DNA of 64,000 nucleotides from Branchiostoma belcheri (taxonomy: Eukaryota > Chordata > Leptocardii > Amphioxiformes > Branchiostomatidae). This document shows, piece by piece, positions 27,979-40,296 of this stretch (the stretch's first letter is position 1; each line of letters begins with the position of its first letter). Under the pieces are notes generated by a model. The model ran no database searches, was not told the origin of the DNA, and saw only the letters and a program-made list of their open reading frames with translations. Where the stretch lies: positions 251,683 to 315,682 of the forward strand of contig NW_017803976.1 in NCBI RefSeq assembly GCF_001625305.1. Direction: 5' to 3'. The position numbers were made by a program, and so were the translations under genes.

Positions 27979-28669
27979 TGATGAACAACTATCACACATT
28001 ACAAACCTTATTATCAAGATCACCCCTGGATTCATAACAGCCGCTGCTTTTTTTTAATCTTAGGTATCAATAAGAGGGCTGCCACACGTCAAATTCACTT
28101 TTTGGCCAAACCAAATGAAACACAAATTTGCTAAGATTATAAATTGACAAACAGGTACCCAGGAATAGATAGCAATTGTGATTTTCAAGATAAACCCAAG
28201 ACTTCTTTTAAAAGAGCTGCCGCTTTGAAGTTTCCCCAATGGTTGTTTGCGAAATAACATGTTTCACCTGGCTGTAATTGATCTGGAGGGTACCTGTGGG
28301 GTTACGAGAATGTTGATGAAAGTCTATTTCAAGTTGCCAATAACATTACTTTAGGATTCAGAAAAAAATAGTATCTACAGAACTAGAACATTCGCTTCTT
28401 CTATTGAGACTGCCTTAAAGCTTTGAAAACACTTTGTTTAAACATGGGCAGATTCGAAAATATTAGACAATAGCAGGATAGTTTTTGCATGAGCTAAGAA
28501 CAACGCTTTGAGCCATTAGGAGTATTTATTCAATAGAAATCAACTACCATTACAACTCAGTAGGCCCTGTCAATCTGTCTATGCTTAAGCTTGTTACCTA
28601 ATCAAAGCTGATAAACATTTAAACAGTAGCCGTTAATTGAAAGCTTTTTATTCTCACCAGATAATGTCA

Positions 28670-29740
28670 CCAGAGAGCCTATACTATTATTGTTAAAATG
28701 GTAAAGCTCACTAAACGCAAAAAGAATGAAGACCCCATACTATTGTTGGTATGATAATAAAGAATATTGGTGATGATAAATTTTACTACACTGTCTCTAA
28801 GTTTAGACGAAGATTGTAAACAATTAGTGCATGCCAATAAAGTTCCCTGAACTATCTGAGTTTAGTTACAGAGCCTATACTATTAGAATATGATGATAAG
28901 GTTCACTACACTCTGTCTAAGATTAGATTGATTTTAATCTATACTACTAGTATATGCATTCTGATAAGATTCCCTACATTGTTCCTAAGATTAGATGGAG
29001 AGCCTATAATATCAGTATATGATAATACGATTCCCTACACTGTGTCTAAGATTACATGGAGAGCCTATACTATAAGTATATGATGATAAATTTCCTTACC
29101 TTGTTCCTACGATTACATGGAGAGCCTCTACGTTTAGTATATGATGATAAGATTCCCTACACTGTGTCTAAGATTAGATGGAGAGCCTATACTAAAAGTA
29201 TATGATAGTAAGATTCAATACACTGTGTCTATGATTAGATGGAGAACCTAGTACATTTTTGGCAAATGATGACATAGTGTCTAAGATTAGATGGAAAGCC
29301 GAAACAATTAGTGCATGATTATAAAGTTCCCTGAACAGACTGAGTTTAGTTGGAGAGCTTTAAGTATTGGTGTATAAAGATTAAGTTCACTACGCTGAGT
29401 TTAGATCTAGACCCTTATATTATCGGTGAATAAAAGTTCCCTACACTGTGTCAAAATTTAGATGGGATGCCTAAACTAGTGGACCAGGTGTATAATGATT
29501 AAGTTAGCTAGCTGCACTGTCTATACGTTTAAATGGACAGCTTTGACTAAAGTTCTGTGCTCTGTCTCTGTGTTAACATGAGGAACCAAACTATCGGACG
29601 ATGATAATAAATTTCCCTATAGGGCTATAGTATTGTTCCCTACACTGCCTTTAAGTTTTGATGGAAAGCCTTTAGTATTTGGTGTTCTGAAGAAAAGTGT
29701 ACTCTTACTAAGCCTGTCAAGTTTTTGAGCAATAACCCTA
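28670..29740. repeat. Diverged tandem repeat, unit about 60 bp
   Basis: A unit carrying GAGAGCCTATACTATTAGTA, then TATGATGATAAGATTCCCTA, then CACTGTGTCTAAGATTAGAT recurs roughly 15-17 times, with many substitutions and indels between copies. It lies just downstream of the ILEI gene's stop codon. No open frame is maintained, so it is non-coding and old. Confidence 0.85.
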
Positions 29741-29802
29741 CATTGTCAGTATTTTCAACTCTAGTTCTGGTAGAATGAGAACGTCTTACAACCACGGTGT
29801 CA

Positions 29803-32800
29803 TCAGTACCACACCAGAACAGCGGTCACGAACATAAGGGCCATGATCCTGGCAACTCCAACAGACGTTCCGACCGCCGCCGCACTAGTAGTTGGCACTG
29901 TGCGTAGAACAAAAGGAACGATACTTCTGAGTTGAAGAAAATTTTGACTTGCATGATTGTAGCTTCACCTGTCCTGCTAACGCACAGATGAAACAATAAA
30001 GATACAATAAAGATCCTATCTAAGAACCCCGCAAGTCCCAACAATGATCAATTAAAGAAAGACATCACCACCTACAGTTGCAAATTATGAAAAAAAAATT
30101 GTTTCTTTACCTGTTGGTATGGAGGCATCTATACGAGTTGGTCCCGTACGTGCAGCGCTCCTTTTCTCCACGAACCAGGATGGTTTGGGTCCCTTCTGAG
30201 TGATCATGGCATAGGACTGTCTGAACCCTATAATGGGACGTATTCAATGTTCAAATTCATCAAAACACCACGATAAGCACAGAAGAAGATTTCTTTTTAG
30301 ACAATGTAAGGTTATTTCTTTGTCTGGAAAAGTGCCTAGTATGTGACTATGCAAGCAGCGACTGTCTTGGCCACATGAACCAGATACTCGTAGGTGCATG
30401 GTGATTACCTTGTATTTAATGACATCTCAATTCGCTGATTCGACAAGAATCAAAATCTTAATCTTTCGTGTATTCTCTAGACATTTATCTAGCCTGGGTG
30501 CCATCCTCCGTAGTTTTCGCCCGCTCCCTAATGCTGCTGGCTACCACGGGTCTGGACTTGCTGACATATATAACGGCTTGAATCTACATATTCGTTCAGA
30601 TTTTAGGGTCCGTTCGACGTCCAAACGGCTACGTTAAGATAGATCTTATTCGCAGCCAATCAAATGAAGCCCCACCCAGCGCGGGATGCTCAGGGTAGCT
30701 CATTACGTGACGTCATCACCATATGTCAGCAAGTCCATACTCTGTGGTAGCCAGGAACAATAGAGAGCGGGCGAAAACTATGGAGGATGGCACCCAGGCT
30801 ACCATCGACCTGCCTACCAGCCTAGGGTATTCATTTTTGGTCGTATACAGCTTTAACTTCTATCACAAATGATTAGTAAGAGATATGGTACCTAGTGCAG
30901 TTGTTGTAATTGTAGATCCGTACGGCGATAGATTGACCAGGGTGTTACCGTTGTCATGAACAACGACAATTATTATCCGTCCCTGTAGCAATATGGGAAA
31001 AGGTGATAGTGATGAAGTAATCATGATGCTAACATCTAAGTTGTCAAGTTTTGTAGAAACGTCAATCGGAAACAGTATGTTTCATAGAACGATCATTTTG
31101 CTTCAAAAACCAGAGACACCGTATATTATGTCTATCTTGATAAGGGACAGGAGATCTTAACTCCACGTAAGTATTTCTGATAATCTAAAGCTGTTACGCT
31201 GTTGGGTACTGTGCATAGCAATGAGCTTATGTTTCAAAATCCACTGTACCCGCCATCAGGCCCTGTTATATTGCAGTGCCCACCACATCAACATTTGTTG
31301 GAGTACCCGTATATCAACAATAATCACCTCTTGAACGATTTTCAGATAGTCCAGCAGTCGTTGTGCGGCTTCAGCACCTCCTCCATCCGGATCAGTGTCG
31401 AAAACCATCTTGTCTAAAACCTGCCCGTTCTGTTCGTTCAAAATGAAGACCTGATGTCCACGTCCAAATGGAGAAGCTGATGCATAAAAACTGTGGTCAA
31501 AATTCTTTGTTGCATTTTACCTGATTCAAAATGCCGAAGTCTTCGATAATGCGTGGATTGTTATAACTGGTTTCAAACTTGTCTTTTGAATTGGATAAAC
31601 TTATGTTAATTCCAACGCACTACGTGCGCGCACGCGTACATGGTCATGACGGTCGAAAAAAGAAACATATATCTTCCCAAGGTACTAATTGATGGAAACA
31701 TATCGAGCACAATAAAGATTATTCTTGTTAGGTCTACTCACAATTCTGACCAATCACGGTCTTCTGGTTGTTCACGAGGATGTATGAGCTGGTGACGTTG
31801 AAGCCTGGATCCTCTTCTGCAGACGACTGTGCAACCGTATTCAAAATGGCTGTGGTCGTTAAAACAACAACGTTTTTTGACTAAGTATGAAAGTATATGG
31901 TGTAATTTACAATTGAACAGATAAAAAACGAACAATGTCTTCCCCAGTTGCCAGAAACATTTTCTGATACGCAGTCGTCGTGTTTTGAACTTTTTTAAAT
32001 CAACGTCAAGTTAAGAAATTTAAACATCCACATAAAGGACTTAAAGGCCAATCACATGTACATGTGCCCATCATAACTTTGAATCAAATATGTCCACGAT
32101 GCATGTTGTGATCCAAGCAACATTGGGCTAATTATGAATATTGCAGTGACGTAACGTTTTTTTCCGTTACCAATAACGATGCGAAACATTGTAGTGATGC
32201 AAGGTAAGGTTCATGCACCAAATGCGGTCGGGTATTACCTGTCCGTCCAGTCACGCCCGTGTGTCTCACATCGCAAGCTATTTTGAAGCATCGTAGCCCT
32301 TGTGTACCCATTCTCATAGTATCGTTAACCATATACTGGAACAGGTGACAATGATTTACAATTTGCAAAAGGAACTATAGAATTTTCTTATCAATTATAC
32401 AAATAATACCATATATCATCCCATGCAGGCTTCAAAGGATGAATGAAATTGCGTTTTCTTTACCTGGTGGTATGGAGGCATCTATACGAGTTGGTCCTGT
32501 ACCTGCAGCGCTCCTTTTCTCCACGAACCAGGATGGTTTGGGTCCCTTCTGAGTGATCATGGCATAGGACACTCTGAACCCTATCATGGGACATATTCAA
32601 TGTACGATTGTGAAGACTTGACAACTATACCACTGCATGGTACTGTACTACGTTATAAAATGTGGCTAATTACATTGAACAGCATGCAATGATCTTTGAA
32701 ACAACGTTTGTTAGGTTGAAAATGTACACCTTCTTACATAGGGACAAGAAAAAAAGAAACAAATTACTTTGTTCAAATCATAAATAGCAGATATTAAAAA

Positions 32801-35033
32801 CGTCAAGGAAAGGGATCAGCAGCAGTAGTAACAGCTTTGGACTATGAAAGTTTGTTTCTTTATTTTGTTTTGAAAAGACGTCTTCTGTATATGCTGTATA
32901 CATGGGCGCCTGTCTTTCCGCAATAAACATCGATAGACGCTTGGTGATAACCTTGCTGATTGCACAAGAATCGAAAATGTTTACTTCAAACGTTTTCATG
33001 TTCTCTAGGCATACCAGAAAGATATGATCTCCCTCAAGAAATTTTGGTGGTATATAACTTATAAAACGTTATCCCTAATCATAAGAATTAATAAGAGATA
33101 TGGTACCTAGTGCAGTTGTTGTAATTGTAGATCCGTACGGCGATAGATTGACCAGGGTGTTACCGTTGTCATGAACAACGACAATTATTATCCGTCCCTG
33201 TAGCAATATGGGAAAAGGTGATAGTGATGAAGTAATCATGATGCTAACATCTAAGTTGTCAAGTTTTGTAGAAACGTCAATCGGAAACAGTATGTTTCAT
33301 AGAACGATCATTTTGCTTCAAAAACCAGAGACACCGTATATTATGTCTATCTTGATAAGGGACAGGAGATCTTAACTCCACGTAAGTATTTCTGATAATC
33401 TAAAGCTGTTACGCTGTTGGGTACTGTGCATAGCAATGAGCTTATGTTTCAAAATCCACTGTACCCGCCATCAGGCCCTGTTATATTGCAGTGCCCACCA
33501 CATCAACATTTGTTGGAGTACCCGTATATCAACAATAATCACCTCTTGAACGATTTTCAGATAGTCCAGCAGTCGTTGTGCGGCTTCAGCACCTCCTCCA
33601 TCCGGATCAGTGTCGAAAACCATCTTGTCTAAAACCTGCCCGTTCTGTTCGTTCAAAATGAAGACCTGATGTCCACGTCCAAATGGAGAAGCTGATGCAT
33701 ACAAAACTGTGGTCAAAATTCTTTGTTGCATTTTACCTGATTCAAAATGCCGAAGTCTTCGATAATGCGTGGATTGTTATAACTGGTTTCAAAATTGTCT
33801 TTTGAATGGGATAAACTTATGTTAATTCCAACGCACTACGTGCGCGCACGCGTACAAAGTCATAACGGTCGAAAAAAAAGAACAAATATCTTCCCAAGGT
33901 ACTAATTGATGGAAACATATCGAGCACAATAAAGATAATTATGGGTTCACCACACCACGAAGTGGTGTGGTGAAACCATATTGCTTTTTCTGATGTTTCT
34001 TCTCCTTCTTCTCCTCCTCCTCCTCCTGCCATATCTTTAAATGGATTCAGCTTCTTCATTTTAGGGCCTAAGGTCCTGAAATTTGGTATGGAGGTACAGT
34101 GGGCAAATACCCCTAGGCGTTTTTTAAATTATTGTGATACAGGCTTTTAGAATGGTTTTATTTGAGTTTTTTGGCTGTGTAATAGCTAATGTATTACTGT
34201 GTAAGTGTGCAGTGTTTACCACATTTGGACATGAGTCATCACAATGGCATGCAAGGCATCAACCAATAGGCATGCAGCTTTCCTCTATTCTCCTTGCTGA
34301 TTGGCTGTTGGGATTTAACTGGCTTAACTTCATTTACACCTGCACAGAGCCATGCCATACTGACAGTATGTCTGTATTCAAGTGTTTTGGTAGGTATTTT
34401 AAGCTTTCCTGCTCCAGCATTGGAATGCGGGCTATGAACGCTTCTTTTTATCTTGAAAATCAACAGTTTGCATTATGCAATCCTAACCAATAATGTAGGG
34501 AATAGCTATCCAACTGTTGTAGTCTTAGTTGTATGTTACTTCATACTATAGTTATATCAATGTAAAGCATTGTTTTCCCTTGTGTTTCTCATTCTTTCCC
34601 TGCCATGTGGTAAAATGTGGTGAACCCATCGCTATATTTGCTCCAAAGCAAATATTGGCCTTTCTAGTTCTTGTTAGGTCTACTCACAATTCTGACCAAT
34701 CACGGTCTTCTGGTTGTTCACGAGGATGTATGAGCTGGTGACGTTGAAGCCTGGATCCTCTTCTGCAGACGACTGTGCAACCACGAACAAGCCATTTTGA
34801 TCCCCTAAAACAAAAAAGAGAAACTAGCAGGAAAGGTTTTTTTTCGGCCGGGGTGGTGTCGCATTTATCATCAAAATACGGCTAATGCAGTTCATATCAA
34901 GCGAGCATTTTTCAAAATCAACCCCTAGTTGAAAATGATGTTTAGTGTCACCTTGCCCAGTCACGGAAGCAGTTGTCGCTATCACCACCAGGACCATCCA
35001 CCTCCAAAACCCTGATGTACGCGGTCCGACCAT
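29803..35033 (-). CDS. Secreted, probably GPI-anchored protein with two tandem ILEI (FAM3-type) domains
   Basis: Exons in order: 34952-35033, 34688-34804, 33543-33691, 33107-33197, 32464-32580, 31742-31849, 31328-31476, 30892-30982, 30111-30227, 29803-29897. Every junction has GT/AG and the sum is exactly 372 codons (371 residues). The N-terminus is a signal peptide (basic start, then MVLVVIATTASV). Each repeat (about 29-185 and 186-340) matches the interleukin-like EMT inducer fold: FILNEQNGQVLDKMVFDT, GRIIIVVVHDNG, ALGFRQSYAMITQKG, KPSWFVEKRSAA. FAM3C has the same order, with GFRDNWVFCGGKG. The C-terminus, SAAAVGTS then ARIMALMFVTAVLVWY to the stop, looks like a GPI signal; a tail-less membrane anchor is the alternative. 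Sequons N48-VT and N203-VT are present. The mature part has no cysteine, unlike FAM3. An acceptor at 35057-35058, just before the start codon, implies an upstream non-coding exon. Function unknown; surface recognition or adhesion is a guess. Confidence 0.78.
30111..31849 (-). repeat. Exon block A of the internal duplication (second ILEI domain)
   Basis: Carries four exons (31742-31849, 31328-31476, 30892-30982, 30111-30227). The stretch 30870-31735 is almost identical to 33085-33940, introns included. The last exon and the intron before it have diverged more: a foldback element sits at 30490-30801 in this block only. The first exon starts differently from its partner, at CACAG|CCATTTTG, which restores the frame coming from block B. 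Confidence 0.9.
30490..30801. mobile_element. Foldback element, TIR TAGCCTGGGTGCCATCC
   Basis: Ends TAGCCTGGGTGCCATCCTCC and its complement GGATGGCACCCAGGCTA, with inverted homology continuing inward (GTTTTCGCCCGCTC, GGACTTGCTGAC). There is no coding capacity. It sits in the intron of ILEI block A and is absent at the matching place of block B. Partial ends of the same family occur near 6731 and 21084. Confidence 0.8.
32464..34804 (-). repeat. Exon block B of the internal duplication (first ILEI domain)
   Basis: Carries exons 34688-34804, 33543-33691, 33107-33197 and 32464-32580. It matches block A but contains a 728-bp Helentron-like insertion (33940-34667) that block A lacks. Exons 33543-33691 and 31328-31476 appear identical at the base level by eye, so the duplication or a later gene conversion is recent. 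Confidence 0.9.
33940..34667 (+). mobile_element. Non-autonomous Helentron-like element
   Basis: Starts TTATGGGTTCACCACACCAC. Near the right end it has the inverted match TGTGGTGAACCCA, then a hairpin TATTTGCTCCAAAGCAAATA, then TTGGCCTTTCTAG. Asymmetric terminal inverted repeats, with a hairpin only at the 3' end and insertion between T residues without a target duplication, are the reported layout of Helentrons (Helitron2). Block A keeps the unoccupied site (AAAGATTATTCTTGTTAGG near 31717-31732). No Rep/helicase is present. Confidence 0.7.
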
Positions 35034-35090
35034 CGTGTGGGAAAAAACGTCCTATATATTTACAGAGAGAGAAAGGAGAGGAGAGAGAGG

Positions 35091-35110
35091 NNNNNNNNNN
35101 NNNNNNNNNN
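35091..35110. other. Assembly gap (20 Ns) in a GA/GGG-rich tract
   Basis: Twenty Ns flanked by a GAGAGAGG tract on the left and a GGGGGGGGAGAGG tract on the right. They lie about 60 bp upstream of the first ILEI coding exon, so the 5' flank of that gene is not fully known. Confidence 1.
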
Positions 35111-35799
35111 GGGGGGGGGAGAGGGATAGAGAGAGAGAGTAAAATGAAAACGATATCATTCTGCAAATTAGAATAAGTTCAAAATTTCATTGGTGCAGAC
35201 ACACACAGGCACACAAAAAAGGGATTAAGGTGTTTTATCGTGGACTCCGAAATTATAGTTTAATCCTGAATGGTTCTCATCTAAGTGGATAGATTATAAC
35301 CCACGCTTAAGGGGGCACACCCCAGTTTATTTGGCATCTCTATTCGAAGCTGCACACCCTCAAATCTAGCGACCGTCTCTGGCGTGGAATAATTCGGAAG
35401 GAGAATAACTGTATATGGGACGAAAGGATATCTCTTCAGCTACAAGAGCAACGGAGTTTGGTTTCTTCAACCTTTTTAAGTTTGGTAAAACCAACGGGAA
35501 AACATAATTTTCACTCCAAAATTAATGCCCAAAATTGCGAATTTTCGCGAAGGATAATCTCATAGAAAAAAAAATTTCCGGCAGAAATGACTGATGCTGG
35601 CAGAAAGACCCAAGCCTTGACTATACCCGAGTAAATTATAAAGAAAATTCTAGTACTGAAATTTTCTAAACAGTCCACGGCGCGAGGGGCTGCAAATCCA
35701 CCCCTACGAAGCCGCAGAGCGAAATCTAGCTCAAACGGGCGGATTACACTTGGCGCGCAAGGATACCCGGAAGTAAGGTTCGGAGCCAAAAGAAATTTT

Positions 35800-37115
35800 C
35801 ACCCCAAAATCACCATTTCTTACACTCTTCAGCAATGTTAATGTTTAATGATACTTCGTGGCAGTTTATGAGAAATGTCACCTCAAACTTGGACCCTCAA
35901 AACCCTTTCGTCACTTTTTTACAACGGACTATCACGGACAAGAACTGGGGTGTGCACCGATTACTACCCTTCTTCCAACTGACTTCAGTGTCCTCTCTTG
36001 ATTTAAAAGATTTCATTTAGGAGGCATTAGCTGCTTGGCTTTTTTTTTCAATATACAGAACCCGAAACGCCAGATACTGTGCGACAACAGATTCTTTGGA
36101 GTAACTCAAATATCATCCTTGATGCCAAGCCTATTATTTGTAATGCACTTTTGAATAAGAAAATAATTTTTATGAATGATTTGTTATCAGAAGATGGACA
36201 CCTGATGCCATTCCACGATTTTTGTTAAGTGTACCCTGATATTTGTAATCAACTGCGATACCAACAGATAACTACTTCAATCCCATTGAAGCGGAAAAAA
36301 ATTGTTAAATAGAGAGCTATCAAGAAATTTAGTGTGTGTACCATCGATAAAGGATTATGATTGGTTAAGAAAAGATAAGATTAGCAAAGCTATCTATAAT
36401 TTATTTCTCATGTCTCTGAACCAAGCTGATGTAGCGCACAAAATTAGACTATCGTGGTTTTATTACTTCGACACACATAGAATACCTTGGAAAACAGTAA
36501 TACTATGTAAAAAGTCTACTATCGACCCTAATTTAAGATATTTTCAATATAGATCGTTATATAAATACCTACCCTGTAATAAAATGATTAAAATTTGGAA
36601 GCTGATTGAATCAAATTTATGTTCATTTTGTGGCAGTGATGAAGAAAGTTATTATACATGTGTTTTATGTATGTATTTACTAGTATGTTGTCCCCTTCTG
36701 AAGGAAAGTGCAGGAATGGTTATTACAGGAAACTGGTTCAAATTTAAAATTAACTTCCTTAAATGTTATTTTTGACCTGTCCAGATGAGCAAAACGGTTA
36801 ACAAATTTGATCATTTTATTAGGTAAGCTTTTTATCTTTCAGTCCAGGGCATCTAAAATTTTCAATTTCGAAACAACTAGCAATTTTCTATCAAAAGACA
36901 GAATACCTGATTGCGTCTCGGAGAGGGAAGCTGGAGAGGCATCGGGGTAATTGGGGTACCTTATGTAAGGCTTAATTATAGATATTGCTTTATGTATTAG
37001 TCATTTAATGCATATGTACTTTACTTTATGTAGTAGCCATTTAATGCTTATGGTCAATTAGAGAGGCTCTATGTCTATGTGAATGTTTGATTATAGTGAA
37101 AATAAATTAAAAAAA
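35800..37115 (+). mobile_element. LINE fragment, L1/Tx1-like C-terminal region
   Basis: Two stretches match the end of an L1/Tx1-type ORF2. Around 36070-36230 one reads IRQQILWSNSNII then KKIIFMNDLLSEDGHLMPFH. At 36302-36775 a 157-residue frame has RYFQYRSLYKYLPCNKMIKI then CSFCGSDEESYYTCVL, the CCHC-like tail of this clade. Stops and a shift separate the two parts and no reverse transcriptase core is left, so it is 5'-truncated and dead. An A-rich run near 37100 may be its 3' end. It lies in the presumed first intron of the ILEI gene. Confidence 0.75.
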
Positions 37116-37399
37116 ATAATAGCAGTCATCCGGCATGCGACTGGTTCCGTACGGTCGATGCCACAAAACGTCTAAGTACAGTGTGTCGACCTTTTATTTT
37201 AAAGCATCTAAAAATATTGCTAAAATGTCCAAATCACCATGTTTCATCAGGACCTCAATATCTAAAAACAAGTCGAAAAAAATCTATCATGAGGATCGTG
37301 AGTTATATCTGCGACGAACAAACAAACAAAAAAACGGGACCAAAAACAGAACATTCGGGTGAAATGATCCCTTCCCCCTCGGAGGTAAAAACCTTAATT

Positions 37400-38675
37400 A
37401 TCCTAAAACAAGAGTTCCGAGATCTCATACCTCCATGAAATATGGGCTTGATATGTAAATGTAAATTTCTTCTTTAATTACGCAAATGACCTCTGCATTA
37501 ACATAATATATGCATGCACCTTGGTTATATGATATGGTGTTTTAAACAAGTGTCAACACCGGTCCAACAACACCGGTCAATGTATGACCTCTACTAACGC
37601 GCGTGTACTAGACATCGAACAATGATATATTGACAAAAAAAGTTCAGGTTTTAAACGTGTCGACATTTACACAAATCAGATCGTTGGTGGTTAAATGTCT
37701 CAAACGCTATGAATAATACACATCTTGTTTCGAGTACATCACTTGTATCAAGTCGGTATGTAAGTTAGGAATGCCTTTTTAACAATGGCGTTCTAGTCTA
37801 TTATGAATAGCGCCATCATCGGACACCCGGGCACCAAACGAGCTGGAATAAATTCTGACCAAGGACAGGATGGCTGTGCTTTTGTCCCTGTTTTATCAAA
37901 CAAGAACGTGGCGATGTCACATGAACATAACTTTATACAGGGACTCAGAATGCGCACTGTTATGCCTGTTTTCCCAAAAGTGAAATATCCACACCTATAC
38001 CGATATATCTAATAATGCTCCAATCCTTAATAAAATTTGCCTCGAAATAAGAAATTATTGTGAGAAACAAAGCAAAATGTAGTGCAATTAAGTACAGCAA
38101 TTAACAGATAAATGCTATGATCTGTACGCCTCTGGACTTTCTCAAGACTACGGTCATTCAGCTACTTGCGAACAAGGTGGTTGGCCGTCGAAGTTGCCTG
38201 TTAATCTTATAAGTCGCGATCGTCTGCGCCAGCTGACTATAAAATTTAAAAGACCAAGGTCAGTAAAGCCCTGCATTTGCAGAGGAGAATAGGGTACGTT
38301 TAAGGCTACTCCCGATCAAGCGCCAATCTTGGACGGAGATTGATCTAGAACAAAACCACGGGAGACCCTGGAAGTATGACAGGGGCTTTACGTGTAGCTT
38401 GTCTCGTAACGAACCACAAAGACACGCATAGTAATTCAAATTTACGCGTGAAAGTTAGCATTCGAAACCTATAATTAAATTACTGTAGGGCTGTCCATTC
38501 AAGGAAGAGCCATCAAGATGTCCAGAGAAATGTGAAGTGCTATCAATCACTGAGCTACGTCGCGGGATGATCCGTTTCACTGCGTTTAACACAAGTGTCA
38601 TTGCTACACGAACATCAGGGCTTTCTTCGGTGACAAACTCAGTGCCACAGAAAACAAGAGTTCCACGATCTCATA
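37400..38675. other. Intronic/intergenic DNA, no exon seen
   Basis: Around 37410-37440 is a match to the start of the element at 38676 (ACAAGAGTTCCGAGATCTCA). Otherwise I see no coding exon, RNA gene or clear repeat in this stretch. Confidence 0.4.
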
Positions 38676-40251
38676 CCTTCGCCAAATGATGTTAACCCTT
38701 CCACTGGAGGAATTGTACATGTTTACTCATTTGTTTTGCAAATAAGAGCCTCATTTGCATGGATTATATCAGTTGATCATATTCTCCACCCAATGAAAAA
38801 AGGCTATTCTAGTACTTCCACAATGAGGTCATGATTTGAGAGAATGTTTATTGATGTTCACCTTTTAATATACACTTAACTTCCAAATGCGACAAGTATG
38901 AAATTATCAGCATATACTATGAAATATAGCAATTTACCATTAGTTATACAAATTAGGTATTCATTTACATAATCTATATCATTATAAGATGTTCCTCTCG
39001 TTCTTAATTACATGACAACGTGGTATCTTAAAGACAGGTAAGCTGCGGGGCCCCATTTTATTTTTGGAAAAACATAAACAGGATGTACACCCCACTAGCA
39101 CCTATACATGATATTTTATTAACGTGCTTTCAGAAAAGTGTAATTATAGTGTTTATGTGTGTGTCTCTGTACTTATTTCTCAACTCATCTGTGCAACAGA
39201 AATCCTTATCCGATCTTCTTTTTTTGCAACAGCTACGGGCAAAATCCTTCCAAAGAGGGAGTCGATATAACACTAGTCTGTTCCAAGCTAATAACATGGC
39301 AAGAGTGTTTAAAGTTAAAACATTTGGTCCAACACAACGTTAACATGGCAGGGAAATGACATACCTATCCTACACGCAGCGGTTTAATAGACTGACTGCC
39401 ACGTACAACAATCTATGGTTTTCGTCACTGTCTCTGCAAAAGTGCTTCACGTGATGTCCAGGACTCTTCCCATTGGTCCGATGGAACCCTTATCCCATTA
39501 TGAGCTAGGTAAGGCGACGTGGAGAGTAGGATCCTCATTTGCATGAATTTGATATTCTCCAAAAGAGTCTTGCGATAAAGAATGCCATTCTAGCATTTCC
39601 CCCTAAATTATGCAAATGAGGTCCTGATTTGAATACGTTATGTTTAATGATTTTCACCTTCACTTAACTTTCAAATACCACTTTAAAATGACTTTCTAGG
39701 CTGTTACCATTACGAAATTATAACATTATAACAAATCAACTCTTCATATACATAATCAATATCTGCCTATGTTTCTCTCGTTCTCAATGTAACAAGCTTC
39801 AATACTCCTATCATGGAATGCAGCTGATTTATAGAATTTCCTCATAAATCATGCAAATTATATCAATATTTGTATAATTGTCACATAAGTATGTCAAGCA
39901 TCACGTAAGCTACTTACAGACCAAAAAATCATGACGATCCGTCAACGGGTTCTTCAGTTATCCTCTTTTGAATATTGAACAAAAAGCTCCTGCAGTTCTA
40001 AAGCAAGCCACTAGGGGGTCACGTCATTTCTTCTCCAGCACAAGAGCTATATGCCACCCAAGTTTCGTGACCCTAGCATGTCTAGGTAATGAAATATCAA
40101 AACCAGACGTTCAGCTGCAGTACCGTAACAAGCTGCCAGGGGGCCCAAAATCTCGTCATTTTGAGGTCTCATCAATACCTACTCACCTACCAAATATCAT
40201 TACAATCCATAGAAGCCTTCTCAAGTTATCTTGTTTACAGACACACACACA

Positions 40252-40296
<45 letters not shown>

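Larger units (their letters stand above)
25179..29802. other. Intergenic stretch without host exons
   Basis: Between the METTL21A-like exon and the stop codon of the ILEI gene I see no conserved coding sequence. It holds a LINE remnant, a hAT-like MITE inside a tandem duplication, a foldback hairpin and about 1 kb of diverged 60-bp repeats (listed separately). The remainder is AT-rich and featureless to me. Confidence 0.6.

Noticed and set aside
31202-31417. Identical plus-strand open frames at 31202 and 33417
   Set aside because: They are antisense to the duplicated ILEI exon and merely reflect that duplication.
34952-35057. Another reading of the first ILEI exon (RFFPHDGRTAYIRVLEVDG)
   Set aside because: That frame does not join the next exon in phase; the frame with an ATG at 35033 and a signal peptide does.
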